From: an uncultured Bacteroidales bacterium | Lineage (GTDB): Bacteria; Bacteroidota; Bacteroidia; Bacteroidales; UBA932 | Reading direction: 5' to 3' | Assembly (NCBI GenBank): GCA_905235445.1 | Contig: CAJOLJ010000013.1 | Coordinates: 49,411 to 113,410, forward strand | DNA length: 64,000 bases | Part shown: in pieces, positions 41,211-50,108 of the stretch | Layout of the letters: every line of letters begins with the position of its first letter | How positions within the stretch are numbered: position 1 is the stretch's first letter | Notes under the pieces: generated by a model | The model's database searches: none | What the model was told of the DNA's origin: nothing | The model's input: the letters and a program-made list of their open reading frames with translations, nothing else | Translations under genes and position numbers: made by a program

Positions 41211-43481
41211 TCAGATGGCCTCAAGGACAGCCTGCTGCCCTGCCAGCCAGACCATGTCTCCCACACGCAGGGCATCGTCCGGGGACGGATTGGTCTCCAG
41301 TTGACCGTCACGAAGGTTACAGATGACCATGCAGCCCTTGGAGCGAAGCGAAAGTTCCCTCAGTGTCTTGCCAACCATCGAGGAATCCTCGGTAAGTTCC
41401 ACAGGAATCACCTTGAAGCCTTCGTCTTCCTTGGAAAGGCCATGGCCCTCGGCGAGGTTCACATCGGTGATCTCGTCTTTCATCAGTTCACGGAAAGTGG
41501 CGAGCTGGGCGTCGGTACCTACGGCCAGCAGACGGTCGTAAGGATAGATGGGCGTGTCTCCGGAAGGGATCAGAAGCGATAGGTTTCCCCTCTGGATCTT
41601 TATTATGTTCACGTCCGCTTGGTGACGGAAAGGAAGGTCACGCAGCAACCTGCCTGCGTACTTGGACTCGGGTGCAATGTTGACTGCCTCGATGTGGACA
41701 TTGTAACGTTCGAGGTTCTCCCTTACGGTAGCGGTGATGGGAGATCTCCTCTTGTCCCTCTTCTCGGTCTCGGAGAGGTTCTCGAAGAAGCGTTTCTCGA
41801 GGTTGGTGGAGCCTCTGAGCACCCGGCTGAGCGGGATGGCGGCGAGCAGGAGCACTCCCGCAATGATGGCGACCACGACCCACGAGAACTCGAAGTGGGA
41901 GGTAATGGCCCCGAAAATGAACACAAACGCTATGAGAATCCTTATCACATTGAGGGACAGGATGCCCCAGCGGTTTGCATGGCGGTTTTCGGCCAGTATG
42001 GTTGCGCTCCTTTTCATCTGGGAGCTAGTATGGGTGAGACCGAAGAGGAAGGGGGTCATTACGGCAATTGTCGCACCCACCTCAATGAGACTCCGTGCGG
42101 TTTTTCCCAGGGCGGGGAAAAACTTTTCCACATAACCATCCAGCAAGGAGGCGGAAGAGAGGCTTATGGCAAGAAGGAGGATCCCGTAGAGGACAACCCT
42201 CAGGAAATAATGCTTCAGATACTCTTTCCACTGGTTCTTTTCCTCACCTGTCTGGGCCTTGAAGTCATCGGTGGTGGAAGAGTTGACTTTTTCCAGGAAT
42301 GACTTCGGAAGGCGCTCGTGCAGGAACCGGCTCACCGGGTCCGCAGCCTTGATCATATAAGGGGTAGTGAATGTCGTTATGACCGATACGGCGATTATTA
42401 CAGGGTAGATGAAGTCCCTCATCACGCCCATCGAGCACCCGAGGGATGCGATGATGAATGCGAACTCGCCGAGCTGCGCCAGGGTGAATCCCGAATGCAC
42501 CGCGGTATCGAGGCCGGCTCCTGCAAGCAGGGCTCCCGTGGAGGAGAAAATGAGGATGCCGACCATGGCGAATACGGTGATAAGCAGTATCGGAAGCCAC
42601 TGTGCCGCAATGACGCCCGGATCGACCATCATACCTACGGAAACGAAGAAGATGGCACCGAAGAGGTCCTTGATGTGCGTCAGCAAATGCTCTATCTTCT
42701 CGCCCTCCAGGGTCTCGGAAAGGATGGAACCCATAACGAACGCACCCAGGGCGGAGGAGAATCCCACCGACTCCGCTATGGCCACCATGCCGAAGCAAAG
42801 GCCGATGGAGACGATGAGCAGGGTCTCGTCGTTGAGGAGTTTCTTGACTTTCTTCAGGGCCGTGGGGATGAGGTAGATACCCACCACGAACCATAGTATC
42901 AGGAAGAATACGAGCTTGCCCAGGGCCAGCAGCATCTGGGTTCCCTCGAAGTGGCCGGTAGCGGCCAGGGTGGAAAGAAGGACCATGAGGAGCACGGCCA
43001 GCAGGTCCTCGACCACGAGGCTTCCGAAAATGAGCGGTGCATAGGGCTTGTTCTTAAGGCCCATGTCCCCGTAAGCCTTGATTATGATTGTCGTGGAGGA
43101 CATGCTCAGAAGACCCCCGAGGAAGATTCCTTCCATAGTGCTCCAGTTCATGAGCTGCGCGAGGATGATACCCACGACAAACATTCCCAGGCACTTTATC
43201 CCCGCCATCATCATGGCTCCGCTTCCCACCTTGAGAAGCTTCTTGAAAGAGAACTCAAGACCCAGGGCGAAAAGCAGGAAGATGATTCCGATTTCAGACC
43301 ACTGGTTCACTGATTCGGTGCTGGCGATCGAGAACAGCCCCAGATGAGGTCCCACCACGAAGCCGGCTATGATGTATCCAAGGATCAGTGGCTGCTTGAG
43401 GGCTTTTGAGAGAATGGTGAATACACCTGCCGCAATGAGGATGACGGCCAGGTCCTTGACCAAATTAAGTTCTTCGGGCAT
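41211..43481 (-). CDS. Kef-type cation:proton antiporter with two TrkA-C domains
   Basis: About 756 residues from the ATG at 43481 (MPEELNLVKDLAVILIAAGVF); the tracked start adds 28 residues that do not look native. Residues about 1-390 form a 12-helix Na/H exchanger domain (LGYIIAGFVVGPHLGLFS, LFALGLEFSFKKLLK). After a further membrane segment, two RCK_C/TrkA-C modules close the protein, around residues 590-670 and 675-756 (each ends in DRLLAVGTD or DMVWLAGQ). There is no NAD-binding RCK_N domain. It probably exchanges K or Na for protons across the inner membrane, gated by a small ligand at the C-domains. Ion unknown. Confidence 0.92.
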   Translation of the reverse strand: MPEELNLVKDLAVILIAAGVFTILSKALKQPLILGYIIAGFVVGPHLGLFSIASTESVNQWSEIGIIFLLFALGLEFSFKKLLKVGSGAMMMAGIKCLGMFVVGIILAQLMNWSTMEGIFLGGLLSMSSTTIIIKAYGDMGLKNKPYAPLIFGSLVVEDLLAVLLMVLLSTLAATGHFEGTQMLLALGKLVFFLILWFVVGIYLIPTALKKVKKLLNDETLLIVSIGLCFGMVAIAESVGFSSALGAFVMGSILSETLEGEKIEHLLTHIKDLFGAIFFVSVGMMVDPGVIAAQWLPILLITVFAMVGILIFSSTGALLAGAGLDTAVHSGFTLAQLGEFAFIIASLGCSMGVMRDFIYPVIIAVSVITTFTTPYMIKAADPVSRFLHERLPKSFLEKVNSSTTDDFKAQTGEEKNQWKEYLKHYFLRVVLYGILLLAISLSSASLLDGYVEKFFPALGKTARSLIEVGATIAVMTPFLFGLTHTSSQMKRSATILAENRHANRWGILSLNVIRILIAFVFIFGAITSHFEFSWVVVAIIAGVLLLAAIPLSRVLRGSTNLEKRFFENLSETEKRDKRRSPITATVRENLERYNVHIEAVNIAPESKYAGRLLRDLPFRHQADVNIIKIQRGNLSLLIPSGDTPIYPYDRLLAVGTDAQLATFRELMKDEITDVNLAEGHGLSKEDEGFKVIPVELTEDSSMVGKTLRELSLRSKGCMVICNLRDGQLETNPSPDDALRVGDMVWLAGQQAVLEAI

Positions 43482-43740
43482 AACGAACTTTTTTAATTCT
43501 TGTATTGGAAGTGCGTAAATCGTACTGTGTGCTGCGGTGCCAAGTGGGTCCCCCCACATAAGCACAAACTGATTTTTCGCTGCAAAAATCGTGCTTTTTC
43601 CGATGCGCAGGTCAATTTATTAAGAGGAAAGAGGGTGCACTGACAAAATGCCCCAGGAAAAAAGTAGCATCTTTTTTGCAGCACCCTCTGCCCGGGTGGC
43701 ATGTTGCCACCCTTGCGAACACACACTTTCATCTCTTCCA

Positions 43741-44877
43741 ATGGAAACATACCGAGGAATAAGATACGGCACCGCGCAAAGGTTCGGGAAACCTTCCCTG
43801 ACCCCGCTCGGGGAGGATTTCATATTCGACCCCTCCCTTCACACCTCTACGCAGTACTGCCCCCAGATTCCCTCCCGACTGGACAGCGTGATGGGGGACC
43901 TTCGCCATAGCGACCCCTCCGAAGTCGGGGAGGACTGCCTGCGAGTGAGCATTTTCACCCCGTCAAGGGAAGGAAGCTACCCGGTTCTCGTCTGGATCTG
44001 CGGCGGGGCCTTTGTCACAGGGAGCGGGGAATACCCCTGCTATGGAGGCGAGAGGCTATCGGAAGAAGGGGGGATCGTGGTAGTGAACATTTCCTACAGG
44101 GTCGGAGTATTCGGGTTCCTGTACCAACCCGAGAAGGACAGCGTCAACCTGGGGATCCAGGACATGGTCTGCGCCCTGAGGTGGATAAAGGACCATATCG
44201 CCTCCTTCGGCGGGGACCCTTCCAGGATAACCGTCTGCGGCCAGTCGGCGGGAGCCTATGCCATCGGGAACATCATCGCCATGAATACCGCTCTCTTCAG
44301 CAAGGCCATCATGATGAGCGGCCCCTACACTATGGGGGCGAGCGGGAGGAAAGGCCGAAGAATCCGTGACGAGTGGTTCTCCTTCCTCGAGAAGGATACC
44401 CCCATAAGGATGCTCATAGCCCAGGGGGACGTTATGAAAAAGGAAGGCGGGGCCCTTCCCATCTGCCCGGTGGGGATGGAGATGTTCCCGAAGAGGAAAA
44501 ACGCTCCATACAAGGCCCTTACGGAAGTTCTTCTCACTAGCCAGAGAGACGACTCGGCCCCCTATGTCAAGAAAAGGGCCCTATGGGGGATTTCCACGAT
44601 GGCGGCATTCACTCTCCCCATGTACCTGTACTCCTGGGCGCTTAGGCGCTGCGGGGTCAGGACAAGGACCAGGATACTCTCATGGAGGCACTCTGAAGGA
44701 CGCTTCGGGGCGAGCCACACCATGGAAGTCCCGCTTCTTTTCGGGACCTATGACAGGTGGAAAGACGCACCCATGCTCAGCGGCGTCACCCAGGAGGAGT
44801 TCGAGAGGGAAAGCAAGTCCTTCAGGGAGTACATCGTCTCCTTCGTGAAGGGTGGGCTCACCTCTCTCCAGCAATAG
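43741..44877 (+). CDS. Type-B carboxylesterase family protein, short
   Basis: About 378 residues from the ATG at 43741 (METYRGIRYGTAQRF); the longer tracked start adds 31 unlikely residues. Alpha/beta-hydrolase landmarks: GEDCLRVSIFTP, the oxyanion WICGGAFVTGSG, and the nucleophile elbow GQSAGAYA near residue 190. The His is in FGASHTMEVPLLFG. The family is usually about 500 residues; the segment between nucleophile and His is much shortened, and I cannot place the acidic triad residue. No signal peptide, so an intracellular esterase. It is followed 49 bases later by a ProX-type gene. Confidence 0.85.
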   Translation: METYRGIRYGTAQRFGKPSLTPLGEDFIFDPSLHTSTQYCPQIPSRLDSVMGDLRHSDPSEVGEDCLRVSIFTPSREGSYPVLVWICGGAFVTGSGEYPCYGGERLSEEGGIVVVNISYRVGVFGFLYQPEKDSVNLGIQDMVCALRWIKDHIASFGGDPSRITVCGQSAGAYAIGNIIAMNTALFSKAIMMSGPYTMGASGRKGRRIRDEWFSFLEKDTPIRMLIAQGDVMKKEGGALPICPVGMEMFPKRKNAPYKALTEVLLTSQRDDSAPYVKKRALWGISTMAAFTLPMYLYSWALRRCGVRTRTRILSWRHSEGRFGASHTMEVPLLFGTYDRWKDAPMLSGVTQEEFERESKSFREYIVSFVKGGLTSLQQ

Positions 44878-44926
44878 TACATTCACTTACCAAAACAAAG
44901 ATTGAAACACACATACATATAATATC

Positions 44927-45493
44927 ATGGATACTGCGGAATTTTACGTCAGCACCCCCACTCCCCTGCCCCCTTCGGAGTATGGCTCCCCTACCAGGCA
45001 GGCGATATATGAGAGACTCTCTTCACTTGGCATCCCCTTCCTCCGGGTGGATACCGGGGACGGCACCACCATGGAGGCCTGCATCCCCATCGGGCGGAAA
45101 CTGGGTTCCCCCGTGGTGAAGACGGTCTTCCTTACAAACCGCCAGCATACCCGCTTCTACCTATACGTGATGCCCCCGGACAGGCCCTTCGAGACCAGGC
45201 CCTTCTGCGACGCACTGGGCGTTGCCAGGGTATCCTTCGCCTCCGGGGAGCAGCTGCTTGAGATGCTCGGCACACCCCGCGGGGCGACAACCGTCCTGAG
45301 CCTTGTAAATGACCCCGACCGCAAGGTGGAACTAATCCTCGACGAGGGGATTGCCTCCCAGCGGTACATCTCCTGCACGGACGGGACTACGACCGGGTTC
45401 CTGAGGATGGAGGTGAAGGATCTCACGGAGAAATTCCTTCCTTCTACGGGACATCCCTATGTCAAGATCGACTTATCGGACGGACTTTTATAA
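44927..45493 (+). CDS. ProX/YbaK-type prolyl-tRNA editing protein
   Basis: 188 residues of the aminoacyl-tRNA deacylase YbaK domain in its stand-alone ProX form. Landmarks are YERLSSLGIPFLRVDT, the catalytic-pocket Lys region VVKTVFLTNRQHTRFYLYVM, and GTPRGATTVLSLVND. ProX-type enzymes hydrolyse Ala-tRNA-Pro; INS-type relatives are similar, so the exact substrate is open. It is cytoplasmic. With the AlaX gene at 0.8 kb the window has two trans-editing factors. A terminator hairpin overlaps its stop codon. Confidence 0.88.
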   Translation: MDTAEFYVSTPTPLPPSEYGSPTRQAIYERLSSLGIPFLRVDTGDGTTMEACIPIGRKLGSPVVKTVFLTNRQHTRFYLYVMPPDRPFETRPFCDALGVARVSFASGEQLLEMLGTPRGATTVLSLVNDPDRKVELILDEGIASQRYISCTDGTTTGFLRMEVKDLTEKFLPSTGHPYVKIDLSDGLL

Positions 45494-45505
45494 AGTCCGA
45501 TTTTT
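45481..45505 (+). terminator. Terminator overlapping the ProX stop codon
   Basis: CGGACTTT at 45481-45488 pairs with AAAGTCCG at 45492-45499 around a 3-base loop that contains part of the TAA stop, followed by ATTTTT. Confidence 0.75.
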
Positions 45506-45516
45506 CCGTATCTTTG
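45486..45516 (+). promoter_or_regulatory. Promoter of the topoisomerase IV B gene
   Basis: TATCTTTG at 45509-45516 matches TAnnTTTG. TTTT at 45486-45489, 19 bases upstream, sits where the -33 should be. The -33 region lies within the ProX terminator. ATG at 45548. Confidence 0.55.
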
Positions 45517-45547
45517 CAACTCGGGAACAATCCCGACACACTATCCC

Positions 45548-47536
45548 ATGGCATCAAACAAAGGCGACAAAGATTTACTCACATCTCCCCAGCCTGGAGC
45601 GGGAGGCCCCGAGGCGGCCTCCGTGTACGACGAAAGCCAGATCCGGACCCTCGAGGGCCTGGACCATATCCGCCGTCGTCCAGGCATGTATATCGGAAGG
45701 CTCGGAAACGGGGACAACCCCGATGACGGAATATACGTACTCCTCAAGGAAATCGTGGACAACTCCATAGACGAGTTCTCCATGAATTTCGGTAAACTCA
45801 TCATCGTGAACATCGAGGACAACTCCGTCTCGGTCAGGGACTTCGGTAGGGGCATTCCGCTTGGAAGCGTCGTAAGGGCCACAAGCCAGCTCAATACCGG
45901 CGGCAAGTTCGACGACGCTGCCTTCAAGAAAGCCGTGGGACTCAACGGAGTGGGAACCAAGGCAGTCAACGCCCTCTCGGAGACTTTCTACGTGGAGTCC
46001 TTCCGTGACGGGAAGTCAGCCTGGGCCCTGTTCGAGCACGGGGAACTGAAGGATGAGGGAACCAGGGAAGGCCTCTCCGAGAAAAACGGTACCCTCGTCA
46101 AGTTCCGCCCGGACAGCGAGCTCTTCGGTCGCTTCAACTACAACCTCGACTACGTTAAGAAGATGGTCAAGGACTACTCCTACCTGAAGAAAGGCCTAGC
46201 CATCAACTTCAACGGGACCGTCTACAAGAGCGAGAACGGGCTTCTGGACCTCGTGAGCGAGAACCTCACCGAGGAGCCCCTGTACGCTCCCATCCACATT
46301 GAGGGAAAGGACATCGAGATCGTCCTCACCCACGGCAATGCCTACGGCGAGAACATTTCCTCCTTCGTGAACGGCCAGAACACCCGCAACGGAGGGACCC
46401 ACCTGGCAGCCTTCAGGGAGGCCGTGGCCAAGACCCTGAAGGAGTTCTTCAAGAAAAACTACGATCCCGCCGACTGCCGCCAGGGCCTCGTGGGGGCAGT
46501 CAGCATACAGATCCAGGAACCCAATTTCGAGGGCCAGACAAAGACCAAGCTGGGGTCCATCTACATGTGGGAAAAGCAGGAAAGGGACGCCGAGGGGAAG
46601 GTGGTCCGCGACAGCGACGGAGCCCTCAAGATTGACAGGGGCCCTACCATCCGTGCCTTCATAAACGACTTCGTTTCCAAGAACCTTGACAACTACCTCC
46701 ACATGCACAAGGAGATAGTGCCGGTCATCGAGGAAAAGATAAAGGCCTCCCAGAAGGAAAGGGAGGATATCGCCGGAATCCAGAAGAAGACCCGCGAGAA
46801 GAACAAGAAGGCCAGCGTGTACAACCGCAAACTGCGTGACTGCCAGATCCACTACAACGACAAGGTGTCCAAGGACAAGGAGGAGTACAAGGAGATGTCC
46901 TCCATTTTCATAACCGAGGGCGACTCCGCATCGGGAACCATCACCAAAGTGAGGCAGGCGAAGTACCAGGCGGTTTTCTCCCTCAGGGGCAAGCCCGCAA
47001 ACTGCTACAAGGACAGCCGCAGGAAAATAGCCGAGAACGAGGAACTGAACCTTCTCATCTCCGCCCTCGGGGTGGAGGACGACCTGGACGACCTTCGCTA
47101 CAACAACATAATCGTGGCGACCGATGCAGATGACGACGGCATGCACATCCGCATGCTGGTGCTCACTTTCATCATGAAATACTACCCCGACCTCATCAGG
47201 CGAGGCCATGTCCACGTCCTGCAGACTCCCCTTTTCAGGGTCCGCAACAAGAAAAAGACCCTGTACTGCTACTCCATCGAGGAAAGGGACCAGGCCGTGT
47301 CGCAGCTCAAGACCGGAGTGGAGATCACCCGCTTCAAGGGTCTCGGAGAGATATCTTCCGAGGAGTTCGTGGACTTCATCGGGGAGAACATGAGACTGGA
47401 CAGGGTGCAGCTCGCCGATGAGGAGAGCCTCTCGGACATAATGGAGTTCTACATGGGAAAGAACACGATCGACCGCCAGAACTTCATCATTTCCAACCTG
47501 CGAAGCGAGCAGGAACTGGAGGACATAGACATCTAG
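45548..47536 (+). CDS. parE: DNA topoisomerase IV subunit B
   Basis: 662 residues of the GyrB/ParE ATPase subunit. The GHKL ATP site has EIVDNSIDEF, DFGRGIP and GLNGVGTKAVNALS; the transducer and TOPRIM parts follow with ITEGDSASGT and TDADDDGMHIRMLVLTF (DxD metal site). Length and the start RTLEGLDHIRRRPGMYIG fit the ParE-type protein of Bacteroidota rather than the longer GyrB, but GyrB cannot be excluded without comparison. It unlinks daughter chromosomes with the ParC subunit, which is not next to it here: the next gene is an acyltransferase. Confidence 0.85.
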   Translation: MASNKGDKDLLTSPQPGAGGPEAASVYDESQIRTLEGLDHIRRRPGMYIGRLGNGDNPDDGIYVLLKEIVDNSIDEFSMNFGKLIIVNIEDNSVSVRDFGRGIPLGSVVRATSQLNTGGKFDDAAFKKAVGLNGVGTKAVNALSETFYVESFRDGKSAWALFEHGELKDEGTREGLSEKNGTLVKFRPDSELFGRFNYNLDYVKKMVKDYSYLKKGLAINFNGTVYKSENGLLDLVSENLTEEPLYAPIHIEGKDIEIVLTHGNAYGENISSFVNGQNTRNGGTHLAAFREAVAKTLKEFFKKNYDPADCRQGLVGAVSIQIQEPNFEGQTKTKLGSIYMWEKQERDAEGKVVRDSDGALKIDRGPTIRAFINDFVSKNLDNYLHMHKEIVPVIEEKIKASQKEREDIAGIQKKTREKNKKASVYNRKLRDCQIHYNDKVSKDKEEYKEMSSIFITEGDSASGTITKVRQAKYQAVFSLRGKPANCYKDSRRKIAENEELNLLISALGVEDDLDDLRYNNIIVATDADDDGMHIRMLVLTFIMKYYPDLIRRGHVHVLQTPLFRVRNKKKTLYCYSIEERDQAVSQLKTGVEITRFKGLGEISSEEFVDFIGENMRLDRVQLADEESLSDIMEFYMGKNTIDRQNFIISNLRSEQELEDIDI

Positions 47537-47610
47537 GTCCTCCCTTATCATTTTACTGTACGGACTCCCCCGCCGAGGGTGGGTCCCCCATAACGAAAGA
47601 AAGATAAATT

Positions 47611-48195
47611 ATGTCCCCTAAATTCTGCGGATGGCTCCTACGGAAGCTCGGCTGGACCACTGACGGAGGGCCCTGCCCCGACAAAAAGGCCATCATCCTC
47701 GGTGTCCCGCACACCTCCGTCTGGGATTTTGTGATATCATACCTTTTCTATACCCAGTTCGACAAGGTGGCCCACGTGATGGTAAAGAAGGAGTTCTTCT
47801 TCTGGCCCGTGGGGGCGTTCCTCAGGGGATGCGGCTGCGTCCCGGTGGACCGCTCCAATGCGGCGAGCCTGGTGAAGAGCCTGATCGAGCAGATGAACAA
47901 GGACGAGGAGTTCGTCCTGGCCATCGCTCCCGAAGGGACCCGCAAGCCCGTCCGCAAATGGAAGACCGGCTATCACCTCATTGCCACCCAGGCCAATGTC
48001 CCCGTGTACCTCGGTTACTTCGACTGGGGCCGCAAGCACGTGAGTATCGGAAAGCCCTTCACCCTCACGGGCAACGCCCGGGAGGATACCGAAAGGATCC
48101 AGGCCGAATACGAGAAAATGAAACTGAGGGGAAAGCATCCCGCGAAGTACATAACCGGATACGAGGATGCCCCCGCTTCCGGGGCCGGGGAGTGA
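47611..48195 (+). CDS. PlsC-family 1-acyl-glycerol-3-phosphate-type acyltransferase
   Basis: 194 residues. The acyltransferase motif I is HTSVWD (HX4D) near residue 31, motif III is PEGTRK near 110. There is no long membrane anchor; the family includes short bacterial members like this. It would acylate a lysophospholipid or related acceptor at the inner membrane. It lies 75 bases after topoisomerase IV B and 78 bases before an acyl-CoA synthetase, so the two lipid genes may be cotranscribed. Confidence 0.88.
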   Translation: MSPKFCGWLLRKLGWTTDGGPCPDKKAIILGVPHTSVWDFVISYLFYTQFDKVAHVMVKKEFFFWPVGAFLRGCGCVPVDRSNAASLVKSLIEQMNKDEEFVLAIAPEGTRKPVRKWKTGYHLIATQANVPVYLGYFDWGRKHVSIGKPFTLTGNAREDTERIQAEYEKMKLRGKHPAKYITGYEDAPASGAGE

Positions 48196-48272
48196 TTCCC
48201 GCCCTAGTTCCCACATCCCCCCCTCTCTCCCACACTACCGGATGGGACAGCGGGGCGCCTAACTGATAATCC

Positions 48273-50024
48273 ATGGTAAGGACTCTCACTAAACTTCTCA
48301 ACAGGAAGGAAAACTACATAAACACCCTTTCCCGCCTGTTTGAATACGCGACATCCACTTTTCCAAAGCGGCAGATGTCCTGCTATGTGGACAAGTCCGC
48401 AGGCTACACCTACGGGGAATTCCGGCAGAAATGCCTTTCCCTGTCCCACCTCATGTCCCGCTTCGGCATAAAGGCCGGGGACAAGGTGGCCATACTCTCC
48501 CAGAACATGCCCTCCTGGACGGTGGCGATGTTCAGCACCGTTCCCTTCGGCAGGGTAATGGTCCCCATCCTTCCCGACTCCTCACAGAGCGAGGTCTCAA
48601 ACATACTGACCCACTCCGGCGCAAAGGTGCTGTTCGTATCCAATAGGCACCTCCCCAAGATAACGCAGGAATGCATGGACTCCCTCGTCCTCGTTTTCGA
48701 CATAGAGACTCTCTCCATCATCAAGAAGGACGACGAGTCCTACACCTGCGAGGGCTGGGTAAAGGAGCCGCAGCCGGATGACCTTGCTGCAATCATATAC
48801 ACTTCGGGCACTTCCGGCAATGCCAAGGGGGTAATGCTCTCCCACAGGAACTTCTGCCAGAACATAGTTGCGGCTTCCAAGGCACAGCCCGCCGGGAAGA
48901 AGGACAGGTGGCTGTCCATCCTGCCCATGTCCCATGCCTATGAAATGGCCCTGGCACTGCTGTATCCCATCTACGCAGGTGGGTGCGTCTACTACATAAA
49001 GAAGCTGCCCACCCCGAAGATCCTCATGGACGCCATGAAAAAGGTGCGTCCCACCATCATGTGCGCGGTTCCCCTCATAATTGAGAAAGTGTACAAGTCG
49101 GCAGTGGTCCCCACCATCAACAACAGCCGCATACTTTCCTGGATGAAGGAGCACACCCCGAGGATTCTGTACTGGATGGTCGGAAAGAGACTGTACCGGA
49201 GCTTCGGCGGGAAACTGCGTTTCTTCGGTGTCGGAGGCTCCAAGCTCGACCCAGTTGTCGAGGAGTTCCTCCTCAAGGCCCGTTTCCCCTACGCCATCGG
49301 CTACGGCCTTACCGAAACAGCCCCGCTCATCACCAATGCGGTCGTCGGAAAGACTGTCATAGGTTCGATCGGTGTCCCTGCATACAACATAGAGGTCAAA
49401 CTGGGCAACATAAATCCCGAGACCGGCGAAGGAGAGATCTGGACCCGCGGGGACCATGTCATGCTCGGCTACTACAAGGATCCCGAGAGGACACGCAGTG
49501 CCATAACCGATGACGGATGGTTCCGCACCTCCGACCTTGCGACGGTTGACAAGAAGGGCCGCTACTACATTAAAGGCAGACTGGGCAACATGATCGTAGG
49601 TTCCTCCGGAGAGAACATCTATCCCGAGGAAATCGAGCAGGTCATCAACGCCTTCGACGGAGTCGATGAGTCCCTCGTGATGGAGAGGGACGGAAAACTC
49701 GTGGCCCTCATAAAGTTCGACGAGTCGGTGCTCGACTGGAGGCAGGAGGACGAGGACAAGTTCTTCGAGACCCTGGAGACCAGGAAAAAGGCAATTCTCG
49801 ACTACGTCAACAAGCACGTCAGCAAGCAGTCCAAGGTGAACGACGTCGAAGTGATGAAAGATCCCTTCGAGAAGACAGCCTCACAGAAAATTCGCCGCTT
49901 CAAGTACAAGGGGGCCAAGGGTGACTCCGTGAGAGTGGAACAGCAGAGGGCTGCAGCCTCGACCGGGGACGTGCCCCCCACCGGGGAAGGAGGGGAAAGC
50001 GACAAAAATGCAGGAGAGCCGTAG
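48273..50024 (+). CDS. Long-chain acyl-CoA synthetase (AMP-binding)
   Basis: 583 residues of the ANL superfamily. The AMP/ATP loop YTSGTSGNAKGVMLSHRNF is near residue 177, the adenylate motif GYGLTETAPL near 346, the hinge/D-motif GWFRTSDLATVDKKGRYYIKGR near 412, and the end holds the catalytic Lys region SQKIRRFKYKG. It activates fatty acids to acyl-CoA in the cytoplasm. The C-terminal 30 residues are a low-complexity charged tail. The upstream PlsC-type acyltransferase suggests a role in recycling fatty acids into phospholipid. Confidence 0.92.
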   Translation: MVRTLTKLLNRKENYINTLSRLFEYATSTFPKRQMSCYVDKSAGYTYGEFRQKCLSLSHLMSRFGIKAGDKVAILSQNMPSWTVAMFSTVPFGRVMVPILPDSSQSEVSNILTHSGAKVLFVSNRHLPKITQECMDSLVLVFDIETLSIIKKDDESYTCEGWVKEPQPDDLAAIIYTSGTSGNAKGVMLSHRNFCQNIVAASKAQPAGKKDRWLSILPMSHAYEMALALLYPIYAGGCVYYIKKLPTPKILMDAMKKVRPTIMCAVPLIIEKVYKSAVVPTINNSRILSWMKEHTPRILYWMVGKRLYRSFGGKLRFFGVGGSKLDPVVEEFLLKARFPYAIGYGLTETAPLITNAVVGKTVIGSIGVPAYNIEVKLGNINPETGEGEIWTRGDHVMLGYYKDPERTRSAITDDGWFRTSDLATVDKKGRYYIKGRLGNMIVGSSGENIYPEEIEQVINAFDGVDESLVMERDGKLVALIKFDESVLDWRQEDEDKFFETLETRKKAILDYVNKHVSKQSKVNDVEVMKDPFEKTASQKIRRFKYKGAKGDSVRVEQQRAAASTGDVPPTGEGGESDKNAGEP

Positions 50025-50108
50025 GCTTACACTTGAGACTAAGCCCCCCCTCTGCAAGGGCTGGGAGGGGGTGGTAGGAGGAAAAGTAACCGCTAAAACA
50101 TAGGCAGA

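Noticed and set aside
46196-47551. 451-residue - strand ORF antisense to topoisomerase IV B
   Set aside because: Shadow frame of a conserved topoisomerase gene.
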